Assembly (NCBI RefSeq): GCF_902502825.2
Contig: NZ_LR723670.1
Coordinates: 3,592,501 to 3,656,500, forward strand
From: Pseudorhizobium flavum
Lineage (GTDB): Bacteria; Pseudomonadota; Alphaproteobacteria; Rhizobiales; Rhizobiaceae
Direction: 5' to 3'
DNA: 64,000 nt
The notes beneath the pieces are model-generated. The model was given only the letters and a program-made list of their open reading frames with translations. It had not been told where the DNA came from and made no database searches. This document shows positions 8,411 through 15,804 of this stretch, piece by piece (within the stretch, counting starts at the first letter, position 1; the number at the start of each line of letters is the position of its first letter). The position numbers were made by a program, and so were the translations under genes.

Positions 8411-9567
8411 CAGACGCGTTCTCCTGTCCCTAGCGGCGTCGCCGGCGTCTGGCTCGGCACCCTGCCATAGGCATGGGGCAGAGAGCATGTCTTCAGATGG
8501 GGGAGCACCTTGGAGCCGAAGTGTCGCGCTTCGTCCATATGAGGGTAACCCGAGAAGATGAACGCGCGGATCCCCATCTTGCGATAGGCCTCGATCTCCG
8601 ACAGGACCTGGTCGGCGGAACCGACAAGTGCAGCGCCGCAGCCGGAGCGGGCACGCCCTATCCCTGTCCACAGATGCGGCTCGACGTAGCCAAACTGGTC
8701 TGCAAGTTCTCGCGCTCGCGCCTGATGGGCGACACCGAGAGAGATGCTGTCATGGGCGCGCGAACGGATCAGCTTTCCGTACTCGTCGTCCAGCTTCGAC
8801 ACGAGGTGCTCGGCATAGTCTCTCGCTTCCTGCTCCGTATCGCGCACGATCACATGCACGCGCAATCCGTAGTCCAGCACCCGGCCATGAGCTTCGGCGC
8901 GGGCATGGACGGCGCGCATGCGTTCCGCCAGTTGGTCCTTGGGCTCCGGCCACATGAGATAGACGTCACATTGAGCGCCGCACAGTTCGAGCGCATCGGG
9001 TGAATAGCCGCCGAAATAGAGGAGCGGCCCACCGTTCTGCTGGTAGGGCCTGGCCGGGTCCGTTGTTACGTTCCTGAACTGGTAGACCTCTCCTTCGTGA
9101 TCGATCCTGTCGCGCGTCCAGGCCTGCCTCAGGATTTCCACGACCTCATGGCTGCGCTTGTAGCGATAGCTGCTGTCGGCCACTTCGCCCGGGAAATCGG
9201 AACTGATGACATTGAGCGTCAAGCGTCCCTTCAGCATATGATCGAGCGTGGCGATAGTACGCGCCAGCATGATCGGCTGCATTTCTCCGCACCTTATGGC
9301 CGCGAGCATGTTTATGCGGCTGGTAATCGGTGCGCAGCCCGCGACGAAACTCAGCGTGTCCTGCCCGACCTGATAGGACGAGGGGCACAGAATGTTGCGA
9401 AAGCCCAGCTCCTCTGCCTGCTGCACGATCCCGGAACAGTGTTCCCAGCTGGACCTTAGGCGCCCGTCCGGAACCCCGAGATATTCGTAATCGTCGGAGC
9501 AGAGAGCGGCGAACCAGGATATTTCGGACCCATCAAGATCGGCAGAGCGCACCGGCACCACAGTCAT
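8410..9567 (-). CDS. smoC: FMNH2-dependent sulfonate monooxygenase, SmoC-like (SsuD family)
   Basis: This is a bacterial luciferase-fold monooxygenase of 385 residues, close in layout to alkanesulfonate monooxygenase SsuD. Recognisable blocks are ISWFAALCSDDYEYLGVPDG at the N terminus, ILCPSSYQVGQDTLSFVAG, MLAAIRCGEMQPIMLARTIATLDHMLKGRL and NVISSDFPGE. The start is ATG at 9567 with GGGAGGAA upstream; a longer frame begins at 9603. It should use FMNH2 and oxygen to cleave the C-S bond of sulfoquinovose, giving sulfite and 6-dehydroglucose. First gene of a four-gene operon. A simple alkanesulfonate role is the alternative; the coupled aldo-keto reductase and sugar importer argue for a sugar sulfonate. 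Confidence 0.85.
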   Translation of the reverse strand: MTVVPVRSADLDGSEISWFAALCSDDYEYLGVPDGRLRSSWEHCSGIVQQAEELGFRNILCPSSYQVGQDTLSFVAGCAPITSRINMLAAIRCGEMQPIMLARTIATLDHMLKGRLTLNVISSDFPGEVADSSYRYKRSHEVVEILRQAWTRDRIDHEGEVYQFRNVTTDPARPYQQNGGPLLYFGGYSPDALELCGAQCDVYLMWPEPKDQLAERMRAVHARAEAHGRVLDYGLRVHVIVRDTEQEARDYAEHLVSKLDDEYGKLIRSRAHDSISLGVAHQARARELADQFGYVEPHLWTGIGRARSGCGAALVGSADQVLSEIEAYRKMGIRAFIFSGYPHMDEARHFGSKVLPHLKTCSLPHAYGRVPSQTPATPLGTGERV

Positions 9568-9608
9568 CGAATTCCTCCCGATGATTTTGTCCTTGCGTAA
9601 CACCCGCC

Positions 9609-9622
9609 TTGATGTAAATCAA
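9609..9622. promoter_or_regulatory. Perfect FNR/FixK-type palindrome in the smoC-gntR intergenic region
   Basis: TTGATGTAAATCAA matches the FNR/FixK consensus TTGAT-N4-ATCAA exactly. Its centre lies 48 bases upstream of the smoC start and just before the possible GTG start of the gntR gene (45 bases before the alternative ATG at 9661). It could be an oxygen-response site, or the palindromic operator of the adjacent GntR regulator that happens to match. A further ATCAA follows at 9629-9633. Confidence 0.6.
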
Positions 9623-9624
9623 TA

Positions 9625-10365
9625 GTGTATCAATTTTCGCAGCTGAGTCCGTCGGATCCAATGCAGCAAACGGCAGGCAGCCTTCCGATCTACCTTCAGA
9701 TCACGGAGCTTCTTATCCGCGATATCGCGGCCGGCCGCCTGATTGACGGCGAAAAGCTGCCGCCGGAGCGTGAGATGGCGGAAAACCTCGGGATCGCCGT
9801 CGGCACCTTGCGGAAGGCACTCTCGGAGCTCCAAGCGCACGGGATGCTTGAACGCGTCCAGGGCTCGGGCAACTACATTCGCGCGGTGAGTGATCCGAAA
9901 AGTGTCTACGCCATGTTCAGGCTCGAACTCCTCGAAGGGGGTGGACTTCCGACTGCCGAAGTCCTTGATGTCGCACGCATGCGCAAGCCAGACGGCCTGC
10001 CGCGATTCGGAACGAGCGCCGATGCTCATCGAATACGCCGGCTTCGCCGCCTGTCCGGGAAGCCGGCCGCTATCGAGGAGATCTGGCTGGACGGGTCCTA
10101 CGTGGACCGGATCGAACCGGAAGACCTGTCGGAATCTCTCTACCTCTACTACCGGACCCGTATCGGACTCTGGATCGTCCGCGCCGAGGATCGCATCGGG
10201 CTGGATGTCGTGCCGGACTGGTCGCCGGAGGCATTCCGGCCTCTCCCTGGCGCCGCCACCGTCCATGTCCTCAGAATCAGCGAAGACCAGGAGGGCCGCC
10301 GCGCGGAAATATCGCGCACCTGGCTCGATCACGAAGTGGCTCGCTATGTCTCACGGCTTAAATAG
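9625..10365 (+). CDS. GntR-family (HutC/UTRA) transcriptional regulator
   Basis: The N-terminal winged helix-turn-helix spans about residues 18-85 (PIYLQITELLIRDIAAG, LPPEREMAENLGIAVGTLRKALSELQAHGMLERVQGSGNYI). A UTRA ligand-binding domain occupies about 100-240 (RRLRRLSGKPAAIEEIWLDG). The longest start is GTG at 9625 with no clear ribosome site; ATG at 9661, giving 234 residues, is at least as likely and leaves more promoter space. The gene is divergent from smoC and followed by the Gfo/Idh/MocA gene. It probably senses a sugar phosphate or sulfonated sugar and represses the cluster. Confidence 0.88.
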   Translation: MYQFSQLSPSDPMQQTAGSLPIYLQITELLIRDIAAGRLIDGEKLPPEREMAENLGIAVGTLRKALSELQAHGMLERVQGSGNYIRAVSDPKSVYAMFRLELLEGGGLPTAEVLDVARMRKPDGLPRFGTSADAHRIRRLRRLSGKPAAIEEIWLDGSYVDRIEPEDLSESLYLYYRTRIGLWIVRAEDRIGLDVVPDWSPEAFRPLPGAATVHVLRISEDQEGRRAEISRTWLDHEVARYVSRLK

Positions 10366-10376
10366 GAAAGCTCGAC

Positions 10377-11495
10377 ATGAAACTGCTGTACGGCGTTATC
10401 GGCTGCGGGATGATGGGACAGGAACATCTGCGCAATATTGCGCTCCTACCTGACGCCGACGTAATCGCGATCTTCGAACCGGATGCCACGATGCGTCAGC
10501 GGGCAGCGGCGATCGCTCCTCAAGCGGTATTTGTGGCCTCCGTTCCCGAACTGCTGCAGATCAACGCCATCAACTGCCTTCTGATCGCCAGCCCGAACCA
10601 CGTACACCTGGACCAGTTGGAAGAGGTGGCCTCCATCCGCCCGCTTCCCGTCCTCGTGGAGAAACCTCTGTTCACGAGTATGGACGAACTGCCGAGGCTG
10701 GAGGCGCTGCGCAGCCGCTACCCCGCGCCGATCTGGGTCGCGATGGAGTACCGTTACATGCCTCCGGTGGCCCGCTTGATCAGCGAAGCGGAGGAGGCGA
10801 CAGGCGGAATCCGGATGCTGACCATTCGCGAGCACCGCTTCCCGTTCCTGCAGAAAGTCGGCAACTGGAACCGCTTCAACGATCAAACAGGCGGAACTCT
10901 GGTAGAGAAATGCTGCCACTTCTTCGATTTGATGCGGCATATCCTGAAATCGGATCCGATCCGGATCACGGCATCGGGCGGACAGGCTGTCAATCACCTG
11001 GACGAGGTCCATGACGGTCGCAGGTCCGATGTGTGGGACCACGCCTACGTCCTTGTCGACTTCGATTCCGGTGCCCGCGCAATGCTCGAGCTTTGCATGT
11101 TTGCCGAAGGAGCACGCTATCAGGAGGAAATCTCGGCGATCGGACCGCGCGGGAAGATCGAGTGCAAGGTGCCCGGACCGGGCAGGTTCTGGCCGCAACA
11201 CCTTGGCGCTCCTCCGATCGCCCAGGTCATCATCTCGCCGCGCGATCCTAAAGGTCCGAGGAAGCTGGAAATCCCGGTCGATCCGCTGCTTCTGGAGGCC
11301 GGAGACCACAACGGCTCGACCTTCTATCAGCACCAGCGCTTCCAGAGGGCCGTTGCAGGCCAGGCACCCGTCGAGGTGACGCTCGACGATGGGCTCTGGG
11401 CCGCCTTCATGGGCCAGACGGCCCAGGAAGCGGCAGCGTCGAACCGAGTGATCGAGGTCCCACCGATCCGGCAGGCCGAACGCATCACCGCCTGA
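10377..11495 (+). CDS. Gfo/Idh/MocA-family protein; candidate NAD-dependent sulfoquinovosidase
   Basis: This protein of 372 residues has an N-terminal Rossmann fold (GVIGCGMMGQEHLRN near residues 5-19), the family block LVEKPLF near residues 96-102, and a C-terminal alpha/beta substrate domain with GGTLVEKCCHFFDLMRHIL near 173-191. It follows the gntR gene by 11 bases and ends the smo cluster. No GH31 sulfoquinovosidase is seen in this window. A Gfo/Idh/MocA-like family (GH188) is known to contain NAD+-dependent sulfoquinovosidases encoded in sulfoquinovose clusters, which makes this gene a candidate for releasing sulfoquinovose from its glycoside. An ordinary sugar dehydrogenase is the alternative. 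Confidence 0.8.
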   Translation: MKLLYGVIGCGMMGQEHLRNIALLPDADVIAIFEPDATMRQRAAAIAPQAVFVASVPELLQINAINCLLIASPNHVHLDQLEEVASIRPLPVLVEKPLFTSMDELPRLEALRSRYPAPIWVAMEYRYMPPVARLISEAEEATGGIRMLTIREHRFPFLQKVGNWNRFNDQTGGTLVEKCCHFFDLMRHILKSDPIRITASGGQAVNHLDEVHDGRRSDVWDHAYVLVDFDSGARAMLELCMFAEGARYQEEISAIGPRGKIECKVPGPGRFWPQHLGAPPIAQVIISPRDPKGPRKLEIPVDPLLLEAGDHNGSTFYQHQRFQRAVAGQAPVEVTLDDGLWAAFMGQTAQEAAASNRVIEVPPIRQAERITA

Positions 11496-11500
11496 CAATC

Positions 11501-11519
11501 CTGCCGCCCTCGGCGGCAG
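11501..11519 (+). terminator. Intergenic hairpin after the Gfo/Idh/MocA gene
   Basis: CTGCCGCC and GGCGGCAG form a perfect 8-base stem with a 3-base loop, 5 bases after the stop codon. No T-run follows, so termination strength is uncertain. It separates the cluster from the convergent RND remnant. Confidence 0.45.
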
Positions 11520-11553
11520 CCAACCCGAACTGCCTCTGCGCTACGTCCCGCCC

Positions 11554-12638
11554 TTACGTGCGGAGCACGCGATAGATGGCCGGGATCACCAGGACCGTCA
11601 GCAGCGTCGATGAAGCCAATCCGAAGAGCAGCGAGATCGCCAGCCCCTGGAAGATCGGATCGGTCAGTATCACCGCGGCCCCGATCATTGCAGCCACCGC
11701 CGTCAGCAAGATCGGCTTGGACCGTACGGCGCCGGCTTCGATCAGTATCTCCGTCAACGACCTGTCCGACCCGCTATGGCGGATGAAATCGACAAGCAGG
11801 ATGGAGTTGCGGACGATGATGCCTGCAAGCGCAATGAACCCGATCATCGAGGTCGCCGAGAACGGCGCGCCGAAGATCCAGTGGCCGAGCAGGATACCAA
11901 TGAAGGTGAGCGGGATCGGTGTGAGGATCACCAGTGGCAGTTTGAACGAGCCAAACTGCGCGACGACGAGGATGTAGATCCCCAACAGGGCGACGCCGAA
12001 GGCCGCTCCCATGTCACGGAAAGTCACCCAGGTGACTTCCCATTCGCCATCCCAAAGCAGGGTCGGCTGCGTCTCGTTCGGTGGCTGGCCGTGGAGAGAA
12101 ATCTCCGGCTTCTGCAGACCGCTCCAGTCCTGCGAATCCAACGCCCGTTGCACAGCGATCATGCCGTAGAGCGGCGCCTCGAAGTCACCCGCCAGCTCAG
12201 CTGTCACCATCTCGGCCGCACGACCGTTGCGCCGGAAGATCGGATAGGAAGCCGGTTCTTCGGCAACGCGGATGACATCCCCGAGTTCGACCACGCCGCG
12301 TCCACCCGGCAGCGCATTCGCAGGAATCGGCGTCGTCAGGAAACGCTCATCCATCACCCTCCGGTTCTTCGGCAGTTCGAGCCGGATCGGGATCGGCGGC
12401 CGGCCACCGCCGCGATGCGAGTAGCCGATCGTCTTGCCGCTGTTGAGAATCGAGAGCGTATCCAGGACGTCCCCCTCCTCGACATGGAAGAACTCCGCAT
12501 CGTCCGTGGATATGGTGGCCCTCAGCCGCCTCGCCGGCTCCCCAAAGGAGTTGTCGACATCGACGATGAAGGGCACCATGCGGAAGGCTTCCTCGACCTT
12601 CATCGCGGTCTGCCGCCTCTGTCCGTCGTCGAATGATT
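11554..12638 (-). pseudogene. RND efflux permease, C-terminal third only
   Basis: About 360 residues remain of what should be a protein of roughly 1050. The remnant covers the second periplasmic porter region (PFIVDVDNSFGEPARRLRATIS to FEAPLYGMIAVQRALD) and the last membrane helices of an AcrB/HAE1-like pump (ILVVAQFGSFKLPLVILTPIPLTFIGILLG, ATSMIGFIALAGIIVRNSILLVDFI, LFGLASSTLLTVLVIPAIYRVL). The frame runs open past the internal ATG at 12603 up to the insertion element, which replaces the N-terminal two thirds. No matching 5' part is present on the far side of the element. Expression as a functional pump is not expected. Confidence 0.85.
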
Positions 12639-12693
12639 TGAAACTTTTTGGGCGTGGGAAGATTGGAGTTTCCGGCTCGGTTTTCGGGTTGAT

Positions 12694-13674
12694 TTAAGCC
12701 GCTTTGGCCTGGTGGTTCAAGCGGCGTTGTCTGATGGTGTCGCGTTTGATCCTTTCGCGTTCGAGGAGGATTGTTTGGCCGCGCCCGAAGTAGACGTCGG
12801 CCGGGGTGAGATTTTCGAGGCTCTCGTGGTATCGGCGATGATTGTAATGCTCCACGAAGGCCGCGATCTGCGCTTCGAGGTCTTCCTGGAAGAAGTAGTT
12901 TTCCAGCAGAATGCGGCTCTTCAACGTCTGGTGCCAGCGCTCGATCTTGCCCTGCGTTTGGGGGTGGCCGGGAGCCCCGTGAACCTGATCGATCTTGTAT
13001 TTGTCCAGCCATTCGCCGAGATCTGAGGCGACGTAACACGGGCCGTTATCCGACAGCAGGCGCGGCCGGTGTTCGACCTTGACCTTGTCGCAGCCTGAGG
13101 CGGCCAGCGCCAGGTCGAGCGTGTCGGTGACATCCTCGACCTTCATGCTGGTGCACAGCTTCCAGGCGATGATGTAGCGGGAATAATCGTCGAGGATGGT
13201 CGACAGATAGAACCATCCCCAGCCGATGACCTTCAAGTAGGTGAAGTCAGTTTGCCACATCTCGTTCGGGCGCGTGGTCTTGTCCTTGAATTCGTCATTG
13301 GCCTTGATGACGATATAGGCTGGCGAGGTGATTAGGTCATGGGCCTTGAGCAGGCGGTAGACCGAAGCCTCTGAGACGAAATAGCTTTCCATGTCGGTGA
13401 ACTTCACCGCCAGCTCGCGTGGCGACAGATCGGCATGATCGAGCGCGAGTGTGATGATGCGATCCCTGATATCGTCGGGGATACGGTTCCACACCCGTGA
13501 CGGCGCGGATGTCCGGTCTTCCAGCCCCTCAACACCGTGGGTCTGGAAGCGATCATACCAGCGATAGAAGGTTGGTCTTGGAATGCCGAGCTTGTCGAGG
13601 GTTTGCCTGGCTGGCAGATGAGACCCCTCGACAAGCCGGATGATCTCGAGTTTTTCGGTGGCGGGATATCTCAT
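12694..13674 (-). CDS. IS3-family transposase OrfB (DDE integrase domain)
   Basis: This catalytic subunit of 326 residues has an N-terminal helix-turn-helix (LPARQTLDKLGIPRPTFYRWYDRF), an HTH_21-like segment, and an RNase H-type integrase core. The DDE residues are visible in WQTDFTYLK, LLSDNGPCY and KIERWHQTLK; HYNHRRYHESL follows. The start ATG at 13674 overlaps the OrfA stop as ATGA. The same frame is open upstream to an A7 run in OrfA (13703-13709 on the plus strand reads T7). A -1 slip there would make the OrfAB fusion usual for this family. The gene looks intact, so the element may still be active. Confidence 0.92.
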   Translation of the reverse strand: MRYPATEKLEIIRLVEGSHLPARQTLDKLGIPRPTFYRWYDRFQTHGVEGLEDRTSAPSRVWNRIPDDIRDRIITLALDHADLSPRELAVKFTDMESYFVSEASVYRLLKAHDLITSPAYIVIKANDEFKDKTTRPNEMWQTDFTYLKVIGWGWFYLSTILDDYSRYIIAWKLCTSMKVEDVTDTLDLALAASGCDKVKVEHRPRLLSDNGPCYVASDLGEWLDKYKIDQVHGAPGHPQTQGKIERWHQTLKSRILLENYFFQEDLEAQIAAFVEHYNHRRYHESLENLTPADVYFGRGQTILLERERIKRDTIRQRRLNHQAKAA

Positions 13675-14045
13675 TCTTCGTCGCCCCCATCCGCGATCAT
13701 GCTTTTTTTAAGCAGGCGGTTTTCCAGGGTGAGGTCGGCCAGCGCCTCTTTCAGGTCGCGGCTTTCACGGCGTAGCGCCTTGACCTCATCGCTGGTGGCC
13801 GAGCGGGCAGTGTCACCGGCTAGCCGCTTCTTGCCCGCTTCGAGGAATTCCTTCGACCAGCTATAATACAGGCTCTCGGCGATCCCTTCGCGGCGGCAGA
13901 TCGCGGCAATGCTGTCTTCACCGCGAAGGCCTTCCAGCACGATGCGGATTTTCTCCTCCGACGAATGGTGCTTGCGCGTGGCGCGACGGATATCCTTGAT
14001 CGTCTTCTCGGCCGACGATGTCTGCGGCCCGGTTTTCTGTCTCAT
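13671..14045 (-). CDS. IS3-family transposase OrfA (helix-turn-helix)
   Basis: This small DNA-binding protein of 124 residues has the HTH_Tnp_1 pattern (HSSEEKIRIVLEGLRGEDSIAAICRREGIAESLYYSWSKEFLEAGKKRLAG) followed by a leucine-zipper-like stretch (VKALRRESRDLKEALADLTLENRLLKK). The start ATG at 14045 has AAGGAAG upstream; a longer frame to 14096 exists. The A AAA AAG slippery run at its 3' end is the likely frameshift site into OrfB. Confidence 0.9.
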   Translation of the reverse strand: MRQKTGPQTSSAEKTIKDIRRATRKHHSSEEKIRIVLEGLRGEDSIAAICRREGIAESLYYSWSKEFLEAGKKRLAGDTARSATSDEVKALRRESRDLKEALADLTLENRLLKKSMIADGGDEE

Positions 14046-14115
14046 CTTCGCTTCCTTTGAATGAGCTACGATGAGCCGAAAATCCTCTCTTCTCAATTAA
14101 ACCAGTTCTGTCTCA

Positions 14116-14861
14116 TAGGCGTTGATGGCGGACAGGTGGAGATGCGGCGTCTTCCCGAGGAGTGTTTTATGGATGTGATGCTCCGTGAAAAGAGGCTGAC
14201 ACCACGGCACATCCAGCGTCTGGCCGACCGGCTGACTGAATTCTATCGCTCGGCGCCTTCCCCCCGTCTTGATGAAGATCAGCATTTCCGGGCCCTTGAA
14301 CACCAGCAGGATCTCAATCGGCAGGTTTTGGAGCATCCAGATTACGGTTTCGACCGTTCCGCCGCCAGGCATGCGCTGGACCGCCTCGACACACATCTGG
14401 CCGCATTCCGCCCGGCAATCATCGAGCGCATCGTCGGGAGACGGTTTGTCGAGGGCCATGGAGACCTTCGGCCGGAGCATGTATGTTTCACCGAACCCCT
14501 TGTTATCTTCGACTGTCTGGAATTCGACCCGACCCTGCGCATGCTCGATCCATTCGACGAGATCGCATTCCTGGGCATGGAGTGCAGTTTCCTGGGCGCG
14601 AGCAACATTGCGGCCACCATGTTCCGACAGCTAACCGCGCGCTTGGAAGGCCCGGCATCCCCTCAGTTGTTTGCGTTCTACGGCGCCTTCAGAGCGGCCA
14701 TGCGGGCTCGCATGGCATTGTCCCACCTGCTGGACGGGAGCGCGAAGGATGCCGGCCCCTGGATCGACAAGACGGACCGCTACATTCGGCTGGCACTGGA
14801 GCGCCTGGAGCAAACCGGCACGGCACAGTCGGGCCCAATCACCCAAGGGCTCTCCCCGTAA
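14116..14861 (+). pseudogene. APH-like (AAA/phosphotransferase) gene lacking its 5' part
   Basis: The frame enters from the IS element and continues GVDGGQVEMRRLPEECFMDVMLREKRLTPRHIQRLADRL. It contains the kinase-like block EGHGDLRPEHVCF (compare GHGDL), IFDCLEFDPTLRMLDPFDEIAFLGMEC and a helical tail. The complete relative at 15805 has the same order (VVEMVRFTQESLFDRMALDGRLTPELM, RRCHGDLHLRNICMF, LFDCIEFNP). Alignment by eye shows that roughly the first 100-110 residues are missing here. No AAA domain follows, so this was probably a single-domain relative. It was truncated by the insertion element. Confidence 0.78.
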
Positions 14862-14948
14862 CTGTAATCAGAAGTCCTGAAATTGAGGAGGATCATGGCC
14901 GCAGGTCCAGCACCACCTTAATTTGCCAGCATCGAAGGAGAGCACCTC

Positions 14949-15770
14949 ATGGCCACAATGACGATCTTGTCCATCCTCGGGAGCGAACAAGCCAGCGAGG
15001 ATCTTTCCTCTGCCATTCAGGTGGCGACGGAGGTGGGGGCGCATCTCGTGGTGCTGGCGGCGGGCATCGCCGAACCGCCGACGGTCGGTGACTATCCCGT
15101 CGGGATCGGCTGGATCGAACGCCGCGAGGAAACATCCCGGCAGTTGGAGGCTGTGAGAAGCCGTGCCGTTCAGCAGTGCCAGTCGAGCGGACTGACCCAC
15201 GAGGTGGCGATCGCGTTCGCTGAGAAAGCCCCCCTCGATGACATGTTGTTCCAGAAGGCCCTCCACAGCGACCTTGCGGTGATCGCAAGGGGCGTATCCG
15301 GCCTTGCCGACCTCAGGCGCGTAGTGGTCGACGCTGTCATCTTTCACGCAGGTCGACCGCTGTTGCTGGCGTCTGACAAGGGCACCGTCACGTTGAAGCC
15401 GAAGCGTGTTCTCCTTGCATGGGACTCCAAGCCCGGGGCTGCGCATGCGGCGACAGCGGCCATGAAGATGCTCGTCGATGCAGATCAGGTCAACCTCGCC
15501 ATCGTCGATCCGGAGGCCCGCGATGGTGAGGAGCCCGGCGCAGATGCCGTCGCCTATCTTGCCCGTCATGGGGTGAAGGTCGTGGTCGATCAGCTAGCCA
15601 GCGATGGGCGCCCCGTGGAGACGTTGCTGCAGCAGCACGCTTCAGAAATCCAGGCGGACCTGATGGTCATGGGGGCCTACGGACATTCGCGAATGCGCCA
15701 GTGGATATTCGGGGGCGTGACGGCGTCGGTTCTGCAGGGGGCAAAGTTGCCGGTGTTCATGGCGCACTAG
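14949..15770 (+). CDS. Universal stress protein with two UspA domains
   Basis: This cytoplasmic stress protein has 273 residues and two tandem UspA-like halves (about 1-143 and 154-273). The second half carries the ATP-binding signature GAYGHSRMRQWIFGGVTASVL; the first half lacks a clean copy (ARGVSGLADLRRVVVDAVIF), so only one nucleotide site is expected. The start follows GAAGGAGAG. Tandem Usp genes of this type are often found in low-oxygen regulons of rhizobia, fitting the neighbouring hsp20, gdhA and nap genes, but no FNR-type box is seen directly upstream. Confidence 0.9.
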   Translation: MATMTILSILGSEQASEDLSSAIQVATEVGAHLVVLAAGIAEPPTVGDYPVGIGWIERREETSRQLEAVRSRAVQQCQSSGLTHEVAIAFAEKAPLDDMLFQKALHSDLAVIARGVSGLADLRRVVVDAVIFHAGRPLLLASDKGTVTLKPKRVLLAWDSKPGAAHAATAAMKMLVDADQVNLAIVDPEARDGEEPGADAVAYLARHGVKVVVDQLASDGRPVETLLQQHASEIQADLMVMGAYGHSRMRQWIFGGVTASVLQGAKLPVFMAH

Positions 15771-15804
15771 ATCGAGGGAAGTCAGAGCGGAGGGAATTGC
15801 TCCA

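Larger units (their letters stand above)
12639..14115 (-). mobile_element. IS3-family insertion sequence, about 1.48 kb
   Basis: Two overlapping transposase frames (OrfA, OrfB) fill the element. The proposed tips both start TGA(A/G)AC, and an imperfect match continues inward (GAAGA, then TTTCCGGCTC against TTTTCGGCTC), so the ends are approximate. Bases next to the two ends do not form a matching target duplication. An RND gene missing its 5' part lies on the left and an APH-like gene missing its 5' part on the right. This is best explained by an IS-linked deletion or rearrangement rather than a simple insertion. Confidence 0.75.

Noticed and set aside
14061..14115. ATG start at 14061 for the APH-like frame
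   Set aside because: These codons lie within the insertion element and are not similar to the paralogue; the gene is a 5'-truncated remnant.
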